A DNA stretch of 17,918 nt, taken from positions 1 to 17,918 of the forward strand of contig JADZFJ010000140.1 in the NCBI GenBank assembly GCA_020849935.1. The letters are read 5' to 3'. The notes beneath the pieces were generated by a model. The model saw only the letters and a program-made list of their open reading frames with translations, was not told the DNA's origin and searched no databases. This stretch comes from Crocinitomix sp. GTDB lineage: Bacteria > Bacteroidota > Bacteroidia > Flavobacteriales_D > Crocinitomicaceae. A program made the position numbers and the translations under genes. Positions 7,931 to 14,524 of this stretch are shown piece by piece; positions within the stretch are counted from its first letter, which is position 1; every line of letters starts with the position of its first letter.

Positions 7931-10900
7931 TTATTTGATAATTGTAACATTGCCTTCCTTTTTTACTTCCGTTCCAAAAACTGTTTGACCAGTTACAACA
8001 TATACGAATGTTTGAGGCGGAAGTACTTTTTCGTTAAATATTCCATCCCAAGCTTCGCTTTGATCTTTTGATTCAAATATTTTTTTACCCCAGCGATCGT
8101 AAATTTCGAAATTAAAATTAAACAATCTTGGTCCGTAGACGATCAGAAAATCATTCGAGCCATCACCATTTGGCGAAAATACATTGGGAACAAAAACTTC
8201 CATCACACCATTCATATCCACCAAAATAGAATCAGAATTTACACATCCATTTTTATCCTCCACAAAAACCACGTAAACCGTTGGCTGATTTGGTACATCA
8301 TAGATTTTCGAACAGTCCTCCTCTAAACATTCCAAAATTTCAGGACTCCATGTATAGGAGATCGCTTCCTCTGAAAGCGCCCACAAATCAACCCCTCCAC
8401 CTAAGCCAATGACCGTATCATTGCTGGTCGTGATATCAGGTAATGGATGCACTGTCAATGTGAGTTCATCACTGGCAGATCCACACGCTGGATTTGTTGC
8501 AGTTACTGTGTAAACCGTCGTTATTTCTGGTCCCAGCCAAACTGTTTCGCCTGTTTGACCATCACTCCAAGTGATATCGTAACCATTGTTTTCAGCTGTG
8601 ACTTGAATAGAATCACCTAAACAAATTGATAAAGCTTCCGGAACACTCACGGTTGGTGAAGCTTGCACGACGACCGTGACCGATGTAGGATCACTTTCAC
8701 AGACCCCAAGTACCTCATACACTTCAATAACTGTAGAACCAACCACCAAATCAGGGACATAAGAAACCCCAGTACCTAATAAAACACCCGCTTCACTTTC
8801 CCAACGAATAGTACCTCCAGATCCTATGGTTGCCGTCAATGCTGTAGCAAGATCTCCTTCACAATATTCCAAATCTCCAACTACAACTGGCGGATCAGGG
8901 GTGACATAAACTGTAATCACCACCTCTGTAGCTGTGCTTTCGCAACCTGCCGCAGTTTCAGTCAAATATACAGTCATTCCCGGCGCTACTAAGGGAGGAA
9001 AATAAGACGCGCCGACAAATAAAACAGCACCCCCCGGAGGCATTCCATCATACCATGTCATCGTCCCGCCCAAGGTTGGATCACCCACAATTGCAGTTGG
9101 GACATCTCCCTCACAAAATTCAGTTACCCCAGAAAAACCAGGTGCGGGTGGAATAGGATTCACTGTAATTGTCACCTCATCTGCAGGGCCCTCACAACCT
9201 AAAACACCTTCAGTTTCTGCCGCATAATAGGTAAATGTTCCCAAAACAGCAGGAGGCGTAAATGTTAAACCAGTTCCGATTACTGGCGGAATTAATCCCG
9301 GATTATCATACCAATTAACCGTTCCACCATCTGTTGCGGTCACCACTAAATCGGTCATTGGATCACCTTCACAATAAGAGGCACTTGCATCGATTTCAAC
9401 CGAAAAAGGAACAATCACATCAATCGTTCCAGTACCAGAAAAAGTACCTTCACATCCATCTCCGTTGACAAAAGTAATTACGTAATCCCCGTCTTCGCCA
9501 ACATTTAAAGTATAAGGACTCGCTAAGATTCCAGTAATAGTTGGCAAAGGACCGCCCGGACCGTCAATATCAATCTCATAAGGACTTGCTCCAGTGAAAG
9601 TAATCGTAAGCTCTCCTAAATCACCATCACAAATCACATCTGTTCCAGAAATTGTAGCGGTCACTGGAGGATTCACCGTAACCTCAATTGAATCTACAAT
9701 CGTACAACCAGTCAAGGGATCTGTTATTTCGACATGAAACCAAGTATCTGCTACAACTGTGGCGGTTGGATTTGCAATTGTTTCGTCCGATAATAAGGCA
9801 GGATGATCCCATAAATAGGTGTACACAGGCGCTACTAATCCACAATCAACAGTGTAAGTTTCGGTTGCACCATCTAACCAAGTACCCGGCGTAATTCCAT
9901 CTACAGCAATGATTTCAGTTAAATCTTCGGCTAAAAAGAAATAAGAACATTCGGCTGGGGTATCCGCTCCATGAATAATAAATTCGAGTTCTGTATCCTG
10001 CTCAAAACATAAGTCGATGGTGTCAGAAGTACCAGAACCAGGGTCGTAAGAGGTTGGCGTATAAAATCCAAACGACACCCCATCGGCGATAATTTCTAAC
10101 TCATTAGCGGTACCACTTCCCCAAAAATCACCCCATAAATCGTTCAACACTAATTTAAAACAACATTCCGTTCCTGTATAAGGTGATCCTAAGGCATGCA
10201 AAATGGTCGATTCGCCAATACAAACGGTTGGGTCATCGACATCAACTTCTGTTTCAAAACCAACCATAATTTCTTTTGTAATGGTCGATTCACAACCTTG
10301 ACTATCGGTCACTTTCAATTCAACTTCATAAATTCCAGGATCAGCAAAAGTAAAAGATGGATTTGGCGAGGTAGAAGTTCCCAAACCATCAAAATCCCAA
10401 TCCCAATCGGTAATGGTAAAAAATCCGAACGACTCATCTGTAAAATTAATGACCTCACCTGGACATGCGGTTGCACTAAAAGAGTAATCAGAAACCAAGG
10501 CCATACAAACAGTTTGCTCGTTTTTAAAAGCACTCGTACTGCCCGTCCATCCCCATAAAACATTTGGATTTCCACCAAACTGAGCTGCAATCATATTACC
10601 AATGTAGGTCATGGTTACCAACCCATCAACTTTCACTTGCAAGGTTTGATTTGCTCCGGGAGTCCAACTAATTTCTACCAAGTGATCCTCACAATCTTCG
10701 ATATTTGGAAACCCAGGTTTAATATTATGTGGGGTTGCCACTTCGCCAATATTTAGTCCAGAAGGAGTTCCTAAAAGATTATTTGGATTAGTGGGTTCAT
10801 GATAAATATCACCATTATCTTGTAAACTAATGTGATCGCCTGGGACATCTAAATTATCAATTTCGCCCGAAGCATCGTTGTCACTTGTGTCAAATTCAAT

Positions 10901-11227
10901 GTCTAAAACATTTCCAGGAATTGCTTGATAGCCAAGACCAAATCCACCAGAACCAAGCGCCCAAGCTCCACTTTTTAAGACAAAGGCCAGTCCTTCACCG
11001 CCTGTAGGTTCACATCCAAAATTTACTAGAAATTCAAAGTTGAAAGCAACGTTTAAATTAATGGTAGGTGTCTTGTGGAAAGACCCGTTTTCCGAAACCG
11101 CGTCAGCAGTAACATCGTAGCAATTACATGCCCCTGGCGATGCATCCACAGTAGTTGTAAATTGAGCAATTCCTGTCACGTTCATGATAGTTAACCAAAA
11201 ACAAAATAGAAAATGCTTTTTCAACAT
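7931..11227 (-). CDS. Large secreted adhesin: L-type lectin, PKD, Ig-like repeats, T9SS type B tail
   Basis: About 1098 residues from the ATG at 11227 (a TTG at 11242 in frame overlaps the likely -7 box and was not chosen). The signal peptide ends near TGIAQ. Residues about 27-245 resemble bacterial L-type (legume-like) lectins: GGEGLAFVL, LDIEFDTSDND, DHISL, WTGSTSAFKNEQ. A PKD domain follows (about 249-325, WDWDFDGLG). An Ig-like domain begins at CIGEST but is interrupted by a ~110-residue insert (about 353-463) before resuming at YTYLWDHPALL. Several Ig-like repeats follow, with YCEGD/FCEGD/YCEGD/ICLGD starts at Cys619, 705, 789 and 869, then a type B tail (about 1010-1098: VFVPNVFSPNGDGSNDF, YDRWGKKIFES). 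The likely role is sugar binding and surface adhesion; the ligand is unknown. Confidence 0.9.
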   Translation of the reverse strand: MLKKHFLFCFWLTIMNVTGIAQFTTTVDASPGACNCYDVTADAVSENGSFHKTPTINLNVAFNFEFLVNFGCEPTGGEGLAFVLKSGAWALGSGGFGLGYQAIPGNVLDIEFDTSDNDASGEIDNLDVPGDHISLQDNGDIYHEPTNPNNLLGTPSGLNIGEVATPHNIKPGFPNIEDCEDHLVEISWTPGANQTLQVKVDGLVTMTYIGNMIAAQFGGNPNVLWGWTGSTSAFKNEQTVCMALVSDYSFSATACPGEVINFTDESFGFFTITDWDWDFDGLGTSTSPNPSFTFADPGIYEVELKVTDSQGCESTITKEIMVGFETEVDVDDPTVCIGESTILHALGSPYTGTECCFKLVLNDLWGDFWGSGTANELEIIADGVSFGFYTPTSYDPGSGTSDTIDLCFEQDTELEFIIHGADTPAECSYFFLAEDLTEIIAVDGITPGTWLDGATETYTVDCGLVAPVYTYLWDHPALLSDETIANPTATVVADTWFHVEITDPLTGCTIVDSIEVTVNPPVTATISGTDVICDGDLGELTITFTGASPYEIDIDGPGGPLPTITGILASPYTLNVGEDGDYVITFVNGDGCEGTFSGTGTIDVIVPFSVEIDASASYCEGDPMTDLVVTATDGGTVNWYDNPGLIPPVIGTGLTFTPPAVLGTFTYYAAETEGVLGCEGPADEVTITVNPIPPAPGFSGVTEFCEGDVPTAIVGDPTLGGTMTWYDGMPPGGAVLFVGASYFPPLVAPGMTVYLTETAAGCESTATEVVITVYVTPDPPVVVGDLEYCEGDLATALTATIGSGGTIRWESEAGVLLGTGVSYVPDLVVGSTVIEVYEVLGVCESDPTSVTVVVQASPTVSVPEALSICLGDSIQVTAENNGYDITWSDGQTGETVWLGPEITTVYTVTATNPACGSASDELTLTVHPLPDITTSNDTVIGLGGGVDLWALSEEAISYTWSPEILECLEEDCSKIYDVPNQPTVYVVFVEDKNGCVNSDSILVDMNGVMEVFVPNVFSPNGDGSNDFLIVYGPRLFNFNFEIYDRWGKKIFESKDQSEAWDGIFNEKVLPPQTFVYVVTGQTVFGTEVKKEGNVTIIK
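8447..9391 (-). repeat. Tandem Ig-like repeats of the lectin adhesin
   Basis: Four consecutive units of about 80-86 residues, each starting with an aromatic/hydrophobic residue plus C-x-GD (YCEGD, FCEGD, YCEGD, ICLGD) and carrying a central G(G)T(M/I/V)xW core (GGTVNWYD, GGTMTWYD, GGTIRWES; TWSDG in the last). Cys-to-Cys spacings are 86, 84 and 80 residues. The repeat is clear in protein but diverged in DNA, so it is an old domain expansion rather than a recent duplication. Confidence 0.75.
9839..10171 (-). other. Extra domain inserted in an Ig-like domain of the adhesin
   Basis: This encodes a stretch of about 110 residues beginning ECCFKLVLNDLWGDFWGSGT and ending ETYTVDCG. It contains paired cysteines (CC, LCFEQ, ECSYFF, DCG) and resembles the C-x-(Y/F)-x-L-x-L-x-D-x-(W/F)-GDGWNG module found in secreted Bacteroidota proteins. 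The flanks, CIGESTILHALG before and YTYLWDHPALL after, look like two halves of one Ig-like domain. The family assignment is tentative. Confidence 0.5.
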
Positions 11228-11239
11228 AAAAACTGAATA

Positions 11240-11269
11240 CAATAATAATACGTGTTAAAGATAAGCAAA
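11240..11269 (-). promoter_or_regulatory. Candidate promoter of the lectin adhesin series
   Basis: On the minus strand, TTTG (11266-11269) is separated by 18 bases from TATTATTG (11240-11247). This fits TTG-N17-23-TAnnTTTG with one mismatch. The ATG at 11227 lies 12 bases beyond the box, leaving only a very short leader. Confidence 0.4.
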
Positions 11270-11310
11270 GTTGTCTTTTATGGCTAAAATTGTACCCTAA
11301 AAATTATTAA

Positions 11311-11670
11311 ATGGAAATCTTACACAATAACCGATGTTCTAAAAGTCGATGTGCGCTTGAATTTTTATCTGAAAAAGGTGTAAAACCTACCATTGTGGAC
11401 TATCTTTCAAATCCATTAACCGAAGAAGAAATAACCGTTTTGTTGACAAAATTGGGAATCAAAGCATCAGAACTTGTTCGAACATCGGAGGAAATTTATA
11501 AATCCAAATTTAAAGGAAAAAAAATGACTCAAAAAACTTGGATAAAAGCCATGGCGAAATATCCTCAGTTGATAGAAAGACCAATTGTAATTGATGGAGA
11601 CAAGGCCATCATTGCACGACCAGCAGAAAGCTTGGAAGCATTTTTGAATGGAAATCAAACAATAGAATAA
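11311..11670 (+). CDS. ArsC/Spx-family arsenate reductase-like protein
   Basis: A 119-residue thioredoxin-fold protein of the glutaredoxin-coupled ArsC family. It has the active-site loop HNNRCSKSR with catalytic Cys9, and Arg57 (LVRTSE), Arg90 (ERPIV) and Arg103 (ARPAE) at the places of the three oxyanion-binding arginines of plasmid R773 ArsC (Arg60, 94, 107). Conservation of all three favours a true arsenate reductase over Spx or YffB. A second cysteine, Cys14, lies in the same loop, where many relatives have Gln. No other ars gene (arsR, acr3/arsB) is near, so this may be a chromosomal housekeeping member with another redox role. The gene is divergent from the adhesin gene and ends before a hairpin. 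Confidence 0.88.
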   Translation: MEILHNNRCSKSRCALEFLSEKGVKPTIVDYLSNPLTEEEITVLLTKLGIKASELVRTSEEIYKSKFKGKKMTQKTWIKAMAKYPQLIERPIVIDGDKAIIARPAESLEAFLNGNQTIE

Positions 11671-11681
11671 AAAAGAAAGAA

Positions 11682-11717
11682 CAGGAAAATTAAATTCCTG
11701 AACGAAAGATTTTTTTT
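11682..11717. terminator. Weak two-way terminator between arsC-like gene and small ORF
   Basis: CAGGAA (11682-11687) pairs with TTCCTG (11695-11700) around a 7-base loop. Going forward, an 8-T run follows 9 bases later (11710-11717). On the minus strand the same hairpin is followed by a TTCTTTCTTTTTT-like tract. It lies between two convergent gene ends, which supports the call, though the stem is short. Confidence 0.5.
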
Positions 11718-11727
11718 ACAAAAACGC

Positions 11728-11883
11728 TTATTTTTCGTTTTCGTCCACCAATCTTTTTGGTCGTAACATGTGCATTGCCCCAAGGGTTAACCACATAGGA
11801 ACAGCAACACCTAAAACAAAAACAAGCATCCAAAGAGCCATCAAACCAACCAAAAGAAATAGAGCAAAACCTAATGTGTACAT
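11728..11883 (-). CDS. 51-residue single-span membrane protein, hypothetical
   Basis: The minus strand holds a small ORF of 51 residues, ATG at 11881-11883 and TAA at 11728-11730. Residues about 3-37 are strongly hydrophobic (FALFLLVGLMALWMLVFVLG, then VAVPMWLTLGAMHML), enough for one long or two short membrane segments. The tail RPKRLVDENEK is positive and then acidic, and by the positive-inside rule would be cytoplasmic. Support for a real gene: a TAAATTTG promoter-like box 24 bases upstream, a hairpin just beyond the stop, and a gap between arsC and fumC that no other ORF fills. I do not recognise the family; it could be a small accessory subunit or a stress-related membrane peptide. Confidence 0.6.
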   Translation of the reverse strand: MYTLGFALFLLVGLMALWMLVFVLGVAVPMWLTLGAMHMLRPKRLVDENEK

Positions 11884-11895
11884 GATTATAAGTAT

Positions 11896-11914
11896 TATTT
11901 TTGTATCAAATTTA
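11896..11914. promoter_or_regulatory. Candidate divergent -7 boxes, fumC and small membrane ORF
   Basis: The gap between the small membrane ORF and fumC holds TATTTTTG on the plus strand (11896-11903) and TAAATTTG on the minus strand (11907-11914). Both fit TAnnTTTG and point away toward their genes. Good -33 TTG boxes at the right distance were not found, so the call rests on the -7 boxes alone. Confidence 0.35.
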
Positions 11915-11953
11915 GGATGTAAAGGTAATAATAATTCTTAGAAAACACAAAAA

Positions 11954-13351
11954 ATGAACTACAGAATAGAAAAAGATACGATTGGGGAAGTACAAGTTCC
12001 TGCAGACAAATATTGGGGTGCTCAAACTGAGCGATCTAGAAATAACTTTAAAATTGGACCTCCAGCGTCTATGCCTTTAGAAATTATTAAAGGTTTCGCC
12101 TATTTGAAAAAAGCTGCTGCGTATGCAAATTGTGAATTAGGTGTTTTATCAGCATCAAAACGAGATTTAATTGCTGCTGTCTGCGATGAAATTTTAGCAG
12201 AAAAATTAAACGACCAATTTCCATTAGTCATTTGGCAAACTGGTTCTGGCACGCAATCCAACATGAATTTAAACGAAGTGATTGCGCACAGAGGACATGA
12301 AATTGCTGGAAACAAAATTGGTGAAGGCACAAAAGCGTTAGAAGCAAATGATGATGTCAACAAATCACAATCTTCAAATGATACATTTCCAACTGGAATG
12401 CATATTGCTTGTTACAAAGTAATTGCAGAGAAAACTATTCCGGGTGTTGAGGCATTATTAGCTACCTTAAAATCAAAATCGCAAGATTTTAAAGATGTTG
12501 TAAAAATTGGTCGTACCCATTTAATGGACGCAACACCGCTTACTTTAGGACAAGAATTTTCGGGATATGTTTCGCAATTATCACATGGCTTAAAAGCACT
12601 AAGAAATACCTTGCCACATTTATCTGAATTGGCCTTAGGAGGAACAGCGGTAGGAACAGGATTAAACACGCCAAAAGGATACGATGTGCTTGTGGCAAAA
12701 TATATCGCCGAATTTACTGGATTGCCTTTTATCACCGCAGAAAATAAATTTGAAGCTTTGGCTTCACACGATGCCCTTGTTGAAACCCATGGCGCATTAA
12801 AACAATTGGCCGTTTCGTTAAATAAAATCGCCAATGACATTCGAATGATGGCTTCGGGTCCTCGTTCAGGAATTGGTGAAATCATCATTCCTACCAATGA
12901 ACCAGGCTCTTCGATTATGCCAGGAAAAGTAAATCCAACGCAATCAGAAGCACTTACAATGGTTTGTGCTCAAGTAATGGGCAATGATGTAGCGGTGACA
13001 ATTGGAGGTACACAAGGTCATTATGAACTAAACGTATTTAAACCATTGATGGCAGCAAATGTCCTTCAATCGGCTGAATTGTTGGGAGATGCATGTCATT
13101 CATTTAACGAAAATTGTGCGGTAGGTATTGAGCCTAATCACATCAGAATTAAAGAATTAATAAACAATTCGTTGATGTTGGTAACTGCATTAAATCCTAA
13201 AATTGGATATTATAAAGCAGCTGAGATTGCCAATACAGCGCATGAAAATGGAACGACTTTAAAAGAAGAAGCCATTCGATTAGGTTATGTGCCTGCCGAA
13301 TTGTACGATGAATGGGTAGATCCAACTAAGATGATTGGATCGCTTGACTAA
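11954..13351 (+). CDS. fumC: Class II fumarate hydratase
   Basis: FumC reversibly hydrates fumarate to L-malate in the TCA cycle; class II enzymes need no iron-sulfur cluster. The 465-residue length is normal. Signature parts are [12 protein letters not shown] (95-106), [12 protein letters not shown] (139-150), the proton-relay region [11 protein letters not shown] with His189, and the family loop [13 protein letters not shown] (318-330) carrying the catalytic serine (Ser319/320). The GSGTQSNMN...SSND pattern separates it from aspartase and argininosuccinate lyase relatives, although aspartase is the closest alternative. There is no Shine-Dalgarno sequence, only the A-rich leader common in Bacteroidota. 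A strong terminator follows. Confidence 0.96.
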   Translation: MNYRIEKDTIGEVQVPADKYWGAQTERSRNNFKIGPPASMPLEIIKGFAYLKKAAAYANCELGVLSASKRDLIAAVCDEILAEKLNDQFPLVIWQTGSGTQSNMNLNEVIAHRGHEIAGNKIGEGTKALEANDDVNKSQSSNDTFPTGMHIACYKVIAEKTIPGVEALLATLKSKSQDFKDVVKIGRTHLMDATPLTLGQEFSGYVSQLSHGLKALRNTLPHLSELALGGTAVGTGLNTPKGYDVLVAKYIAEFTGLPFITAENKFEALASHDALVETHGALKQLAVSLNKIANDIRMMASGPRSGIGEIIIPTNEPGSSIMPGKVNPTQSEALTMVCAQVMGNDVAVTIGGTQGHYELNVFKPLMAANVLQSAELLGDACHSFNENCAVGIEPNHIRIKELINNSLMLVTALNPKIGYYKAAEIANTAHENGTTLKEEAIRLGYVPAELYDEWVDPTKMIGSLD

Positions 13352-13374
13352 TCGAATTTAAAAATTAGACAATA

Positions 13375-13410
13375 AACGCCTTGCCTCCTTTTAAGGCGAG
13401 GCGTTTTTTT
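13375..13410 (+). terminator. Rho-independent terminator after fumC
   Basis: The left arm AACGCCTTGCCT (13375-13386) pairs with AGGCGAGGCGTT (13394-13405). This gives 12 pairs including one G-T, with a 7-base loop, and 7 T from 13404 to 13410. It ends directly against the thiL ribosome binding site. Confidence 0.92.
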
Positions 13411-13415
13411 AGGAG
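13411..13415 (+). promoter_or_regulatory. Shine-Dalgarno sequence of thiL
   Basis: AGGAG lies 6 bases before the thiL ATG, a near-ideal match that fixes the start. Such a site is uncommon in this window and begins at the base right after the terminator T-run. Confidence 0.7.
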
Positions 13416-13421
13416 TAAATT

Positions 13422-14450
13422 ATGGATAATAGAACAGAATTAAGTGAATTGGGGGAATTCGGATTAATTGACCGATTGACGGCAAATTTTAATCAAACAC
13501 AGAAAAGTACCATTAAGGGAGTTGGGGATGATGCGGCGGTGATTGATTGTGGTGATCATTATCGTGTTGTAACCACCGACATGTTGGTTGAAGGGGTACA
13601 TTTTGACTTGGCTTATGTGCCATTAAAACATCTTGGCTATAAAGCCGTTGTTGTCAATCTTTCAGATATTTATGCGATGAATGCAGACGCTTGTCAAATC
13701 ACTGTTTCGATTGCTGTATCAAACCGATTTTCATTAGAGGCATTGGAAGAATTGTACGATGGGATTAAGAAAGCATGTGATCTTTACCAAGTAGATTTGG
13801 TGGGTGGAGACACCACTTCATCCCTCAGCGGATTGGTGATTTCGGTGACAGCGATTGGCGAAGTCGCCAAAGACAAAATTGCGTATCGATCAGGAGGAAA
13901 AGAAAATGAACTTTTAGTTGTTACCGGAAATTTAGGTGCTGCATTTATGGGTTTACAAGTGTTGGAACGTGAAAAACGAATTTTTATCGAAAATCCTCAA
14001 ATTCAGCCTGCTTTAGAAGGGGTTGATTTTATTTTAGAAAGACAACTTAAACCAGAGGCCCGTAAAGATATCATTCACTTTTTGAATGATTTAGGTGTGT
14101 TACCAACGTCCATGATTGATATTTCGGATGGGTTAGTTTCGGAAGCCATGCATTTATGTAAAGCAGGAGATTTAGGTTGCGCTATTTATGACGAAAAATT
14201 GCCGATTGATCATGAAACGTATCGCGTTGCGCGAGAATTTGAGTTGGATCCAAGTACGTGCGCTTTAAATGGCGGTGAAGATTATGAACTCCTTTTTTCG
14301 ATCAAACAAAGTGATTTTGAGAAAATCAAAGGAAATGAATTTATGACTGTGATTGGCCATTATACCGATAAAGGAAGTGGCATGAATGTAATCGATCGCG
14401 CAGGTGTAAGTGTGCCGATGCAAGCACAAGGTTGGAATCACTTTTCTTAG
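13422..14450 (+). CDS. thiL: Thiamine-monophosphate kinase
   Basis: ThiL phosphorylates thiamine monophosphate with ATP to give thiamine pyrophosphate, the active cofactor. The 342-residue length is normal for Bacteroidota. Visible PurM/AIR-synthase-like motifs are GVGDDAAV (33-40, Mg-ATP binding), TTDMLVEGVHFD (51-62), GGDTTSS (128-134), MIDISDGLVSEAMHL (231-245) and NGGEDYELLFS (283-293). The AGGAG ribosome binding site supports the start. The stop is TAG. No other thiamine gene and no TPP riboswitch is seen; the gap from fumC is only 70 bases and is mostly terminator, so transcription probably depends on readthrough from fumC or a promoter inside the fumC end. It is convergent with the giant surface protein gene. 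Confidence 0.96.
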   Translation: MDNRTELSELGEFGLIDRLTANFNQTQKSTIKGVGDDAAVIDCGDHYRVVTTDMLVEGVHFDLAYVPLKHLGYKAVVVNLSDIYAMNADACQITVSIAVSNRFSLEALEELYDGIKKACDLYQVDLVGGDTTSSLSGLVISVTAIGEVAKDKIAYRSGGKENELLVVTGNLGAAFMGLQVLEREKRIFIENPQIQPALEGVDFILERQLKPEARKDIIHFLNDLGVLPTSMIDISDGLVSEAMHLCKAGDLGCAIYDEKLPIDHETYRVAREFELDPSTCALNGGEDYELLFSIKQSDFEKIKGNEFMTVIGHYTDKGSGMNVIDRAGVSVPMQAQGWNHFS

Positions 14451-14472
14451 GATTGCTTAAAAAAATGAACAT

Positions 14473-14506
14473 AAAAAAGGGGAGTTAAACCAACTCCCCT
14501 TTTTTT
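14473..14506. terminator. Bidirectional terminator between thiL and the giant surface gene
   Basis: GGGGAGTT (14479-14486) pairs with AACTCCCC (14492-14499) around a 5-base loop. The hairpin is flanked by AAAAAA (14473-14478) and TTTTTTT (14500-14506). The symmetry gives a U-run on both strands, as needed for two convergent genes. Confidence 0.93.
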
Positions 14507-14524
14507 ATTTAAAAATTTCGTGGA

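Noticed and set aside
8447..9391. Recent DNA-level tandem duplication or a CRISPR-like repeat array.
   Set aside because: The periodicity is at the protein level only (about 80-86 residues); the DNA units are diverged and there are no short identical repeats with spacers.
11240..11242. TTG at 11240-11242 as the start of the lectin adhesin.
   Set aside because: It overlaps the probable -7 promoter box, and the ATG at 11227 gives a normal signal peptide (MLKKHFLFCFWLTIM).
13352..13421. A TPP riboswitch controlling thiL.
   Set aside because: The gap is only 70 bases, about half is the fumC terminator hairpin, and no CUGAGA-type thi-box was seen.
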